Shown here: positions 10,136 through 18,209 of the stretch, piece after piece
How the letters are laid out: every line of letters starts with the position of its first letter
Position numbering within the stretch: the stretch's first letter is position 1
Assembly: GCF_041320595.1 (NCBI RefSeq)
Contig: NZ_CP166625.1
Coordinates: 5,268,001 to 5,332,000 of the forward strand
Source of the DNA: Pleomorphomonas sp. PLEO
Lineage (GTDB): Bacteria > Pseudomonadota > Alphaproteobacteria > Rhizobiales > Pleomorphomonadaceae
Length of the DNA: 64,000 nt
Reading direction: 5' to 3'
Notes under the pieces: generated by a model
Seen by the model: only the letters and a program-made list of their open reading frames with translations
What the model was told of the DNA's origin: nothing
The model's database searches: none
Program-made: the position numbers and the translations under genes

Positions 10136-11314
10136 CTAGAGCGACAGCTCGATCCGCTCGAGAAGGTCGGGCAGGTCCTCGATATAGTCGATGGCAAAGC
10201 GCGGCTTTTCCGAAGCGTCCCTCGGTGTGTGCGTCCGCCGGGTCGACCAGCGCATGAAGACGCTGATCAGGCTGGCCTCGTTGGCCCCCTTGATGTCGCG
10301 TTCGAGATTGTTGCCGACCATGACGACGCGGTTTGCCGCTTCACCGGGAAGGCCGAGCGCGGCCAGCGCCGTTTCGAACATGCGGCGGTGCGGCTTGGCG
10401 ACTCCGAGATCGCCCGAGATCACGTGCGCTTCGAAGTCGTTCCACAGACCATGCTGGCCGAGGATATTGACGAAGGTTTCGCGTGGCCCATCGGCAACCA
10501 GTGCCAAGCGGTAGCCGCGTGCCATGAGGCGGCGGGTGAGATTTTCAGCACCTGGAATGAGGTCCGCCGAACTGACGATCTCCGTCGTCTCGTCCTTCAC
10601 CTCGGTGCTTTCGTCGGCCAATGTGTCGCCGCAGTCGAGAAAGACGGCCTCGAGATGTGGCACGCTTTGGCGAATGTCGGAGATCAGCGACTGAATCCGA
10701 CCTGGAATCCACGCGGCAAGGTCCGCCCAAGGAGCGAGCGGCGCGGCCTCACAGGGCGAAGGTGCCGAGAACTCGAAAGCTGGACGAAAGGCATCCCTCT
10801 TCAGCTTCAGCGCGGCGAGCCGGTGGTCAAGGGCCGTCGCAGTGATTTCGCCGCGATCGCCGAACGGGTTGTCGACATGCACGCCGTCATTTCCGGCGAA
10901 CGGCCCGCACTGGGCAGCGATGCGCGCAAACGCCGGCTGCATTGCGACGGGGCTCGACCAGATGGCGTGCTTGCCGGGCTCAAGATAAACGACCGGCCGG
11001 CCGGCGTCGACGGCGCACCCCGTCAGATCGACACGCCGACCGTGCTGAGATCCTTCGACGGCGATCACATCTCCAGCGGCGTCGACATGCACCCAGACGT
11101 GTTCTAGGTCGTAGAGATGGCCGATGTCCCAATCGCACCAAACAGTATACTCGATCACAGCCGCGCCACGCGGGACGAGGTCGAAGGACGAGGATGGCGA
11201 CCGCGCCGGTTCGGTTGTCACGAACCAACCGAGCCGGCTCGGTGGATAAGGCTCCGTCCGGCAGCATAAAAGGACTGGCCGGTGGTCGGCGACCAGCTTT
11301 TCCCAAACGCCCAT
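10136..11314 (-). CDS. Unclassified N-terminal domain fused to a HAD-like hydrolase domain
   Basis: A 392-aa protein in two parts. Roughly residues 1-215 form a domain I cannot name; a notable stretch is WCDWDIGHLYDLEHVWVHVD followed by GSQHGR. The rest looks like a HAD phosphatase-type fold (about 225 to the end). The HAD motifs are altered: motif I reads DCGDTL, with Gly where the second Asp usually sits; motif II has Ala in ALVADG; motif III Lys is kept (GVAKPH); motif IV reads VGNNLERD. So it may be a specialised or weak phosphatase. Its ATG overlaps the stop of the ABC ATPase gene before it (TGATG), so it is the last gene of the importer operon and probably acts on the imported sugar. 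Confidence 0.75.
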   Translation of the reverse strand: MGVWEKLVADHRPVLLCCRTEPYPPSRLGWFVTTEPARSPSSSFDLVPRGAAVIEYTVWCDWDIGHLYDLEHVWVHVDAAGDVIAVEGSQHGRRVDLTGCAVDAGRPVVYLEPGKHAIWSSPVAMQPAFARIAAQCGPFAGNDGVHVDNPFGDRGEITATALDHRLAALKLKRDAFRPAFEFSAPSPCEAAPLAPWADLAAWIPGRIQSLISDIRQSVPHLEAVFLDCGDTLADESTEVKDETTEIVSSADLIPGAENLTRRLMARGYRLALVADGPRETFVNILGQHGLWNDFEAHVISGDLGVAKPHRRMFETALAALGLPGEAANRVVMVGNNLERDIKGANEASLISVFMRWSTRRTHTPRDASEKPRFAIDYIEDLPDLLERIELSL

Positions 11315-12348
11315 CAGTAGGCCCCGGTCAACGATAGTTCGCCGGCAAAGTGACAGCGGGAGAAGCGGCCCGGCAGAGCCTCCCGCAGGTCCGGCTCTTC
11401 GACCTTGCAGATATCCTTGGCGTACGGACAACGCGGATGGAAAGCGCAGCCGGTCGGTGGATTGGACGCATCGGGGATTTCCCCCTTCAGCATGATGCGC
11501 TTGCGGCCGCGATTGCGTTTCGGATCAGGCTGCGGCACCGCCGACAGCAGGGCCTCGGTGTAGGGATGCAGCGGCTGCTCAAACATCGGGTCGGTGCCGG
11601 AGACCTCCATCAATCGCCCGACATACATGACGCCGATGCGGTTGGAGATATGCTGCACCATCGAGAGATCGTGGGTGATGAACAGATAAGTGAGGCCGAA
11701 CTGCTCTTGCAGGTCCTGCATCAGATTGATGTTCTGGGCCGCCACCGAGACGTCGAGGGCCGATACGGCCTCGTCGGCGGCGATGAAGGCGGGATTGAGG
11801 GCAAGCGCGCGGGCAATGCCGATACGCTGGCGCTGACCGCCGGAGAAAGCGTGCGGGTAGCGGCCGCGGAACTCCGGCCGGAGACCCACCAGCTTCAGCA
11901 GATCAGCCACCCGGTTGTCGAGTTCGGACCCGCTGGCGACGCCGTGGACCAGCAGCGGTTCGCCGACCAATTCCCGCAAGGTCATGCGTGGATTGAGCGA
12001 CGAATAGGGATCCTGGAAGATCATCTGCATTTGGCGCCGCAGCGCCTGCAGCTCGGCCTTGCCAGCGGTTGCCAGTTCGACGGTGTTGCCGTCGTCACGG
12101 CGGAAACGGATCGAACCGGCCGTGACATCGTAGGCGCGCAGCATCAATCGAGCCACGGTCGACTTACCCGACCCGCTTTCGCCGACCAGGCCGAAGGTTT
12201 CGCCCTTGGTAATGGTGAAGCTCACGTCGTTAACGGCTTTGACGACCGGCTTCGCCTTCTGAAACAAGCCCTTGGCCGCGCCGCCGAAATGCTTGCTGAG
12301 ACCTTCGACCGCGAACAAGGTCTCGGAATTGAGCGGCTCAACCGACAT
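11314..12348 (-). CDS. Oligopeptide/dipeptide-type ABC transporter ATPase (DppF-like)
   Basis: A 344-aa ATPase with Walker [10 protein letters not shown]-loop region [13 protein letters not shown], signature FSGGQRQR and Walker [13 protein letters not shown]. The C-terminal Cys-containing extension ([15 protein letters not shown]) is typical of Dpp/Opp ATPases. The ATG at 12348 is preceded by a GGAGG site and overlaps the end of the neighbouring ATPase gene by 11 bases; longer readings run into that gene. It works as a heterodimer with the ATPase at 12338 at the inner membrane. The genomic setting suggests an oligosaccharide rather than peptide substrate. Confidence 0.92.
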   Translation of the reverse strand: MSVEPLNSETLFAVEGLSKHFGGAAKGLFQKAKPVVKAVNDVSFTITKGETFGLVGESGSGKSTVARLMLRAYDVTAGSIRFRRDDGNTVELATAGKAELQALRRQMQMIFQDPYSSLNPRMTLRELVGEPLLVHGVASGSELDNRVADLLKLVGLRPEFRGRYPHAFSGGQRQRIGIARALALNPAFIAADEAVSALDVSVAAQNINLMQDLQEQFGLTYLFITHDLSMVQHISNRIGVMYVGRLMEVSGTDPMFEQPLHPYTEALLSAVPQPDPKRNRGRKRIMLKGEIPDASNPPTGCAFHPRCPYAKDICKVEEPDLREALPGRFSRCHFAGELSLTGAY

Positions 12349-13378
12349 CCGGTCCTCCGGTCTGGTTCTGAGAGTGAAGATGGCAGCGAACATTGCGGCC
12401 GCCGGCAAGATTGATGAGAGGGGCATCCAGCCGGTCGCAAGTACCGGCAACCACCTCCGAACAGCGGGTGTGGAAGGAGCAGCCCTTGGGCAGTTCGAAC
12501 GGATCCGGCACCATACCGGGAATGGTAGTAAGCCGGCGTCGGCGTTCCGCGCCAAGGCGCGGCACCGAAGCCATCAGCGCCCGGGTATAAGGATGCTGGG
12601 GACTTTCGAAAATATCGTCCACCGGTCCGCTTTCGACGACGCGCCCCATGTACATCACCGCGATGCGATCGGCGATATCAGCCACCACGCCGAAGTTGTG
12701 GGTGATGAAGATGATTGCCATGCCGAGCCGCTCCTGCAACGACTTCAGCAGATCGAGGATTTGCGCCTCAGTCGTGACGTCGAGCGCCGTCGTCGGCTCG
12801 TCGGCAATCAGCAGGCTCGGATTACAGGCAAGCGCGATGGCGATCATGGCACGCTGGCGCATGCCGCCGGACAGCTCATGCGGATAGGCATCGAGCATCT
12901 GGTCGGGTCGCGGCATCTGCACGAGTTGCAGGAGTTCGCGCGCCCGGTCGCGTGCCTCCTTCTTGCCGAGGCGGAGATGCAGACGGATCGGCGTCATCAC
13001 TTGGTGCCCGATGGTGTGCACCGGAGACAGCGCCGTCATGGGCTCCTGGAAGATCATGCCGATATGCCGACTGCGCAAGGATCGAATTTCCTTGCCCTTG
13101 CGATCGAGCTTGGCGATATCGACTTCACGGCCCTCGGGGGTCCGGAACACAACACTGCCACGCGACAGCGACGCCGTTTTCGGCAACAACTGCATGATCG
13201 ACCGGACCGAGATCGACTTGCCCGATCCGCTTTCGCCGACGATGCCGAGCACTTCGCCCTTGCGGACGTGCAGCGAGACGCCATCGACGGCCCGCACCAC
13301 GCCTTCGCGCATGCGAAACTCGACACCAAGGTCGGTGATTTCAACGAGAGGAGTGTCTTCAGTCATAAGCATGCTCAC
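12338..13378 (-). CDS. Oligopeptide/dipeptide-type ABC transporter ATPase (DppD-like)
   Basis: A 346-aa ATPase with Walker [19 protein letters not shown], signature LSGGMRQR, Walker [13 protein letters not shown] and the family's C-terminal Cys segment ([16 protein letters not shown]). The GTG at 13378 overlaps the permease stop (GTGA); ATG codons at 13372 and 13366 are equally possible starts. It is a partner of the DppF-like ATPase immediately downstream. Confidence 0.92.
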   Translation of the reverse strand: MSMLMTEDTPLVEITDLGVEFRMREGVVRAVDGVSLHVRKGEVLGIVGESGSGKSISVRSIMQLLPKTASLSRGSVVFRTPEGREVDIAKLDRKGKEIRSLRSRHIGMIFQEPMTALSPVHTIGHQVMTPIRLHLRLGKKEARDRARELLQLVQMPRPDQMLDAYPHELSGGMRQRAMIAIALACNPSLLIADEPTTALDVTTEAQILDLLKSLQERLGMAIIFITHNFGVVADIADRIAVMYMGRVVESGPVDDIFESPQHPYTRALMASVPRLGAERRRRLTTIPGMVPDPFELPKGCSFHTRCSEVVAGTCDRLDAPLINLAGGRNVRCHLHSQNQTGGPDVG

Positions 13379-14514
13379 CGGCCGTACGGGTCGGCAGCGT
13401 CGCGCAGACCGTCACCGAGGAAGTTGAAGCCCAGAACGATAATGACGATCGCCAAGCCCGGCAGCAGCAGCCAGGGCGCCTGAACGATGACGCGCAGGCT
13501 CTGCGCCTCTTGCAGCAATACGCCCCAGGAAACGACCGGTGGCCTGAGGCCTAGGCCGAGGAACGACAGAGCGGTTTCGCCAAGGATCATTTCAGGCACC
13601 GACAGCGTCACCGCCGCGATGATGTAGGAGGTCATGGCCGGCAGCATGTGCTTGAGGATGATCCGCTGTTCGGAAGCGCCGAGCAGACGGGCAGCCAGCA
13701 CGTAGTCTTCGCCGCGCAGTGACAGGAACGAACCGCGCACCGTGCGGGCGAGATAGGTCCAGGAGATCAGCGACAGCAAGATGGTGATCAGGAAGTAGAC
13801 GAACAGCGGGTCCCATTCCACCGGCAGAGCCGCCGCCAGTCCCATCCATAGGGGGATGGTGGGGATCGAGCGAATGAACTCCATCAACCGCTGGATCGCC
13901 CCGTCGATCCGACCGCCGTAATAGCCGGAGATCGATCCCAAGGTGATGCCGATGAGGAAAGAGAAGAACACACCCAGGATACCGATGGTCAGCGTCGTTC
14001 GACCGCCGTGAATAAGACGGGAAAGCAGGTCGCGGCCGAGCGTGTCGGTGCCGAGCAGATAGATGCGCGCGTCGGGATCCTCGGCGCCAAACAGATGGAT
14101 CGAGCCAGGAATGAGGCCCCAGAACAGATAGTCCGACCCTTGCGTAAAGAAGCTCAGCGGGACGATGTCATCGGTATCGACGGTGTAGACAACAGCCGCC
14201 GTTTCGAGGTCGCGCGTCCGCTTGAGGCCGTAGACGAACGGCCCGTGGAAATTCCACTCCTCGTCGAACAGATGCACCGGCTGGGGCGGCTGCATGGTCG
14301 CCATCTCGGTGATCTCGTAGGGATCGTAGGGCGCGGTAAATTCGGCGAACGCAATGGTCACATAGGCGAAGAGGAGCACGCAGAGGGAGACAACGGCGAG
14401 CTTGTGCTTGCGGAAACGCCACCACATCAACTGGCGCGGCGTGGCGCGGTAGAGCGCCTCCTTGGCGTCGTTGGTCTCGACGGGCGTCGGATTGATCAGG
14501 CTAGTGTCGGTCAT
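13375..14514 (-). CDS. Dpp/Opp-type ABC permease (DppC-like)
   Basis: A 379-aa inner-membrane permease. An N-terminal cytoplasmic stretch and TM1 (LAVVSLCVLLFAYVTIAF) are followed by a roughly 100-aa extracytoplasmic insert, then five further membrane segments. The EAA coupling loop is visible as DYVLAARLLGASEQRI. The large insert between TM1 and TM2 makes it longer than a standard DppC (about 300 aa), as in the subgroup of these importers that use 600+ aa binding proteins. Nine bases separate it from the DppB-like gene upstream. Confidence 0.92.
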   Translation of the reverse strand: MTDTSLINPTPVETNDAKEALYRATPRQLMWWRFRKHKLAVVSLCVLLFAYVTIAFAEFTAPYDPYEITEMATMQPPQPVHLFDEEWNFHGPFVYGLKRTRDLETAAVVYTVDTDDIVPLSFFTQGSDYLFWGLIPGSIHLFGAEDPDARIYLLGTDTLGRDLLSRLIHGGRTTLTIGILGVFFSFLIGITLGSISGYYGGRIDGAIQRLMEFIRSIPTIPLWMGLAAALPVEWDPLFVYFLITILLSLISWTYLARTVRGSFLSLRGEDYVLAARLLGASEQRIILKHMLPAMTSYIIAAVTLSVPEMILGETALSFLGLGLRPPVVSWGVLLQEAQSLRVIVQAPWLLLPGLAIVIIVLGFNFLGDGLRDAADPYGR

Positions 14515-14523
14515 ACCGGTTCC

Positions 14524-15510
14524 TCAGCCTCGGCGCACGCGCGGGTCGGACAGCGCGAGCAGAATGTCGGAGATCAGCGTTCCTATGATGGTGAAAACGC
14601 TGAGGATCAGAATGAAACTGCCAGCGAGATACATGTCCTGGTTCTTGAGAGCTCTGAGTAACAGGGGGCCGGTGGTCGGCAGATTGAGAACAACGGCGGT
14701 TATGACGTCGCCCGAGATCAGCGACGGAAGCGCCCAGCCAATGGTCGAGATGAAGGGATTGAGGGCGACGCGCACTGGGTAGCCCCAGACGACTCGTCGT
14801 TCGCTGAGCCCCTGCGCGTAAGCGGTCTCGACATAGGGTTTATTGAGCTCATCGAGCATGTTGGCGCGGACGACCCGGATGAGGCCGGCGGTACCGGAGG
14901 TGGCCAGTACGACCAGAGGCACCCAGATGTGTCTGGCGACATCGATGACCTTGGCGAACGACCAAGGTTGTTGCTCCATACCCGGACTCATCAGACCGCC
15001 GACATCCATGTTGAGCCAGGAATAGGCCAGCCACATCAGGACGAGTGCCGTGAGGAATTCGGGAAAGCCACGGCCGATGAAGCCGAAAACCGTGAAGACG
15101 TAGTCAAGTGCCGAATATTGCCGCGTCGCCGAGTAGACACCGATTGGAATGGCAATCAGCCAGGTGAGCAGCAGTGAGCTGATCGAGATTGCCAGCGTGA
15201 GGCCAAGTCGCGTCCAGATCAGATTGGACACCGGCATATTGTAGTCGAGCGACTGGCCAAAATCGCCATGCAGCACGATGCCGGAAATCCACCACCAGTA
15301 CTGAATGTAGATCGGCTGATCGAGCCCGAAATGGACGCGAATTTCCTGTTCCATCAGCGGATCGACCGTATCGCCCTGATGGCGCAGCTCCGCTACGTAG
15401 GCGGTCGCGTAGTCGCCCGGCGGCAACTGGATGATGATGAAGGCCACGATCGACACGGCGATCAGCATGGGAATGGACCAGAACAGCCGTTTCGTCAGGT
15501 AGGCCAGCAT
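14524..15510 (-). CDS. Dpp/Opp-type ABC permease (DppB-like)
   Basis: A 328-aa permease with six predicted membrane segments, the first at residues 9-30 (LFWSIPMLIAVSIVAFIII). The DppB hallmark HFGLDQPIYIQYWWW precedes the second segment, and the EAA loop reads YVETAYAQGLSERR. It forms the translocation pore together with the 13375 gene. It lies just downstream of the binding-protein gene, separated by a hairpin. Confidence 0.93.
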   Translation of the reverse strand: MLAYLTKRLFWSIPMLIAVSIVAFIIIQLPPGDYATAYVAELRHQGDTVDPLMEQEIRVHFGLDQPIYIQYWWWISGIVLHGDFGQSLDYNMPVSNLIWTRLGLTLAISISSLLLTWLIAIPIGVYSATRQYSALDYVFTVFGFIGRGFPEFLTALVLMWLAYSWLNMDVGGLMSPGMEQQPWSFAKVIDVARHIWVPLVVLATSGTAGLIRVVRANMLDELNKPYVETAYAQGLSERRVVWGYPVRVALNPFISTIGWALPSLISGDVITAVVLNLPTTGPLLLRALKNQDMYLAGSFILILSVFTIIGTLISDILLALSDPRVRRG

Positions 15511-15543
15511 CGTCCATCAGGCTCCGTCGGAGGAATGAAAGTT

Positions 15544-15570
15544 GGGGGAAGGGCATCTCGGCCCTCCCCC
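15544..15570 (-). terminator. Intergenic hairpin after the binding-protein gene
   Basis: Arms GGGGGAAGGGC and GCCCTCCCCC (one bulged base) lie between the binding-protein stop and the DppB-like start. Hairpins here typically protect the binding-protein mRNA or cut read-through, giving excess binding protein over membrane parts. Confidence 0.6.
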
Positions 15571-15578
15571 CGTGTGTA

Positions 15579-17498
15579 TCACTTCTTGAAGTAGAGCTGC
15601 GCCGGCTGGAAGTTGCCTTCGTTGCGCAGTACTTCCTCGTTGGTGAAGCCCTTCGGGAAGTTTCCGAGCTTGGCGTTGACGATCACCGGCGCCGCGCCCT
15701 CGCCGACCAGACCGATCATGTAGACCTGCCCCTTGAGGTCGGTGATCATGTCCTGGACGTGCTTGTGCGCCTCATCAAGCGTCGGTGCGCTGGCAGCAGC
15801 CTCCCAATCCGCCCAAACCTTGCGGATCGGATGGTCCTTCGGCGGCTCGACGCCATCGGCACCCTTGGTGTTCCACCACTTGTAGTAGTTCTCGGCATAA
15901 GATTCGTGGCCGAGAACCAGCGTCGGATCGGCCGACACCTGCAGCATGCGGTCGGCATAGGTATAGAACAGGTCGAAGTCGCCGTTCTTGAACTTCTGCG
16001 TCGCCATGTCTTCCTGCTCGATACGGATCAGGATTTCGATGCCGATGGATTCCCAGTTCTTGCGCAGCAGCTCGAGCGTCTGCGGCGGCAGGTCATCCTG
16101 CACGGCTTCAAGCGTCAGCGAAAGACGCTTGCCGTCCGGCCCAAGACGGAACTTGCCGTCCTTCTTGGTCAGGCCGATCTCGTCGAGCAGGGCGTTGGCC
16201 TTCTTCTTGTCGTGCTTCACCCACTTGCCGGCGAATTCCTTGTCGAAGAAGGGCGAGGCGGTCACAGGCGCAGCCTGGCGAGGCGTGGTGAGACCCGAGT
16301 AGACCACTTCGTTGATGGCATCGCGGTCAACAGCGATGCTCAACGCCTCGCGGAACTTCGGATCGTTGAACAGCTTGTTCTTGATCGGATCTGCGCTGGC
16401 GATATTCGGCATCACCGCGACGTTCTCGCCGCCCTTGGAAACCTCAACCTTGTAGCCGCCCTTGGCCTCGTTCTGCTTATAGAGCGGGAAGTCTGTCGCC
16501 GGCACGAAGCGCGACTGCATGTCGACCTGGCCCTGGACGATCATCAGGTTCATCGCCTGCTGATCCTGGAACACCTTGCTCTCGATCTTGTCGATATAGG
16601 GCAACTGGTTGCCGGCCTTGTCGACGGCCCAGTAGTATGGGTTGCGCTCCATGACGATGGTGTCAGCCGGCGGCGGCGTCACCATGCGATAGGCGGTGAT
16701 CACCGGATAATCCGGATTCAGCCACCACGACTGGATCGGCCCCTTCTCACCCCAGAGATCGACCCAGCTCTTGACGCCCTTGTCGGTGGCGATCTTGGCC
16801 AGCTCGTCGGCGCTCACATACTTCGGGTGATACTTCTTCATATAGTGGGCCGGCACTAGGAACGAGGTGCGATCGAGGCCCGGCTTGCCCGTGCCATCCT
16901 TGGCGACGATCTCGGGGAACAGCGCGTAGGGCTTGGCGAAGGTGACCGTGAAGGTCTGGGCATCCTTGATGGTGACAACGAGCGGCTTGCCGTCGGCCAT
17001 CAACGTCGACGGAATATTCGGCGTCAGGTCGGTGTTGAGGAAGACATCCTCGTACCAGAAGCGAACGTCATCGGTGGTCACCGGCTCGCCATCCGACCAC
17101 TTGAGCCCCTTGAGCAGCGTGAAGGTGAACTCGGTCGAGTTATCGTTGACGGTGTAGGACTCGATGAAGCGCGGCTTCAGAACCGTCTTGCCGTCGACGT
17201 CCTGCATGAACTTCACGACCCGCTCTTCCATCAGCTTGGTCGTGCCCCAGCGATCGCCGATGCCCTTGTAGGCGCGATGCAGCGTGCCGCCATAAGTGCC
17301 GACCTCACCGAATACATCCATCACCGCCGGCTTTTCCGGCAGGCGCTGGTCGACCGGCGGCAATTTGCCCGCCTTAACAAGATCGTCGAGCATCGGCGAC
17401 TGATTGAAGGCCAGCGCGGACGACGCCACACCAACGAGGAGAAGCGATGCAAGCGCGCCCCTGGTGGCATGGCGGAAAAGCGGAAGGCTGAAAGACAT
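15579..17498 (-). CDS. Family 5 extracellular solute-binding protein of the ABC importer
   Basis: A 639-aa periplasmic binding protein of the DppA/OppA superfamily. The signal peptide spans roughly residues 1-30 (hydrophobic GALASLLLVGVASS, cleavage probably after SALA). Family 5 features include FTFTLLKGLKWSDGEPVTTDDV. It is about 100 aa longer than classical DppA, as in the subgroup related to the Sinorhizobium alpha-galactoside binder AgpA, which imports sugars. The ATG at 17498 is taken because GAGGAG lies 7 bases before it; an in-frame GTG at 17516 would bury that site. First gene of the importer operon. Confidence 0.92.
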   Translation of the reverse strand: MSFSLPLFRHATRGALASLLLVGVASSALAFNQSPMLDDLVKAGKLPPVDQRLPEKPAVMDVFGEVGTYGGTLHRAYKGIGDRWGTTKLMEERVVKFMQDVDGKTVLKPRFIESYTVNDNSTEFTFTLLKGLKWSDGEPVTTDDVRFWYEDVFLNTDLTPNIPSTLMADGKPLVVTIKDAQTFTVTFAKPYALFPEIVAKDGTGKPGLDRTSFLVPAHYMKKYHPKYVSADELAKIATDKGVKSWVDLWGEKGPIQSWWLNPDYPVITAYRMVTPPPADTIVMERNPYYWAVDKAGNQLPYIDKIESKVFQDQQAMNLMIVQGQVDMQSRFVPATDFPLYKQNEAKGGYKVEVSKGGENVAVMPNIASADPIKNKLFNDPKFREALSIAVDRDAINEVVYSGLTTPRQAAPVTASPFFDKEFAGKWVKHDKKKANALLDEIGLTKKDGKFRLGPDGKRLSLTLEAVQDDLPPQTLELLRKNWESIGIEILIRIEQEDMATQKFKNGDFDLFYTYADRMLQVSADPTLVLGHESYAENYYKWWNTKGADGVEPPKDHPIRKVWADWEAAASAPTLDEAHKHVQDMITDLKGQVYMIGLVGEGAAPVIVNAKLGNFPKGFTNEEVLRNEGNFQPAQLYFKK

Positions 17499-17665
17499 GC
17501 GAGTTCTCCTCTTCACGTTACGTTTGGCTCGATACGCCTACGGTTCGCACCGCCCGCGATCATCGATCGCGAGCGTTCTTACATGACGACAAGCACCCTC
17601 CCGTGAGGGGGCAAATCGAAAGTCTGAACCTCTCCATCCCGTCCGGCCGCCTCCGGCATTTGTGC

Positions 17666-17681
17666 CTTGAATTTTTTCAAG
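17666..17681. promoter_or_regulatory. Candidate operator, importer side
   Basis: CTTGAA-TTTT-TTCAAG, a perfect 6-bp-arm palindrome about 170 bases upstream of the binding-protein start. It shares the TTGAA-N4-TTCAA pattern with 18073 and, in part, 22892. Proposed site for the LacI regulator at 21830. Confidence 0.45.
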
Positions 17682-17932
17682 TACACGGCTCATGCCTCGG
17701 CCGGAACTATGCGCCGTTCTATTTTGTGCGGCTGCCTTTTTGTCCCGTGTATAAAACGCAGTATGTTGTGGCCTTCGTCACTAGGCAATATAAAAAAATT
17801 TTTATTTTCATCGACTTTGGTACCGATATAGGCACCTGAAATGCATGCTTTCGGCCGGTGTATCTTGATTTTATCCACCCTGAGTAGCGCACCTAGACCA
17901 ACACTCAATCAGACTCAACGACAGCTTCGATC

Positions 17933-17955
17933 ATAGAAAAAATTTGGTTTTCTAT
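17933..17955. repeat. Inverted repeat in the divergent promoter region
   Basis: ATAGAAAA - 7 bases - TTTTCTAT, perfect 8-bp arms. It could be a regulator site or a curved-DNA element; its role is unknown. Confidence 0.4.
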
Positions 17956-18072
17956 TTGATTTTATTATATTTTATTTCCCTGGCTCGTTAGACCACCTCG
18001 GCAGATCGACGCGATGCACAGCGCGTCAAAGTTGCTCTCGAAGCCAGTGCGTCCTCTCACTCAGAAACAAAT

Positions 18073-18086
18073 TTGAAAATTTTCAA
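18073..18086. promoter_or_regulatory. Candidate operator, 844-aa gene side
   Basis: TTGAAAATTTTCAA, a perfect 14-bp palindrome 124 bases before the ATG at 18210. It fits the TTGAA-N4-TTCAA pattern of 17666. Confidence 0.5.
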
Positions 18087-18209
18087 TTTCGAGTTTGATT
18101 TCCTGTCTTGGTGCCCCTCCTTTGGTGCAGGCTTGACACCAACTCGAATTCCATTGATCTCTGCTGGGGCGTTCGGCATTTCTTTAGGGCAGGCCAAAGA
18201 AGAGACGCC

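Larger units (their letters stand above)
17499..18209. promoter_or_regulatory. AT-rich divergent regulatory region of the glycan locus
   Basis: 711 bases with no gene I can support and far lower GC than the flanks. It must hold the promoters of the ABC importer (minus) and of the 844-aa gene (plus). It contains two TTGAA-type palindromes (17666, 18073), an ATAGAAAA-N7-TTTTCTAT inverted repeat (17933) and long A/T runs. I could not assign -35/-10 boxes with confidence. Confidence 0.7.
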
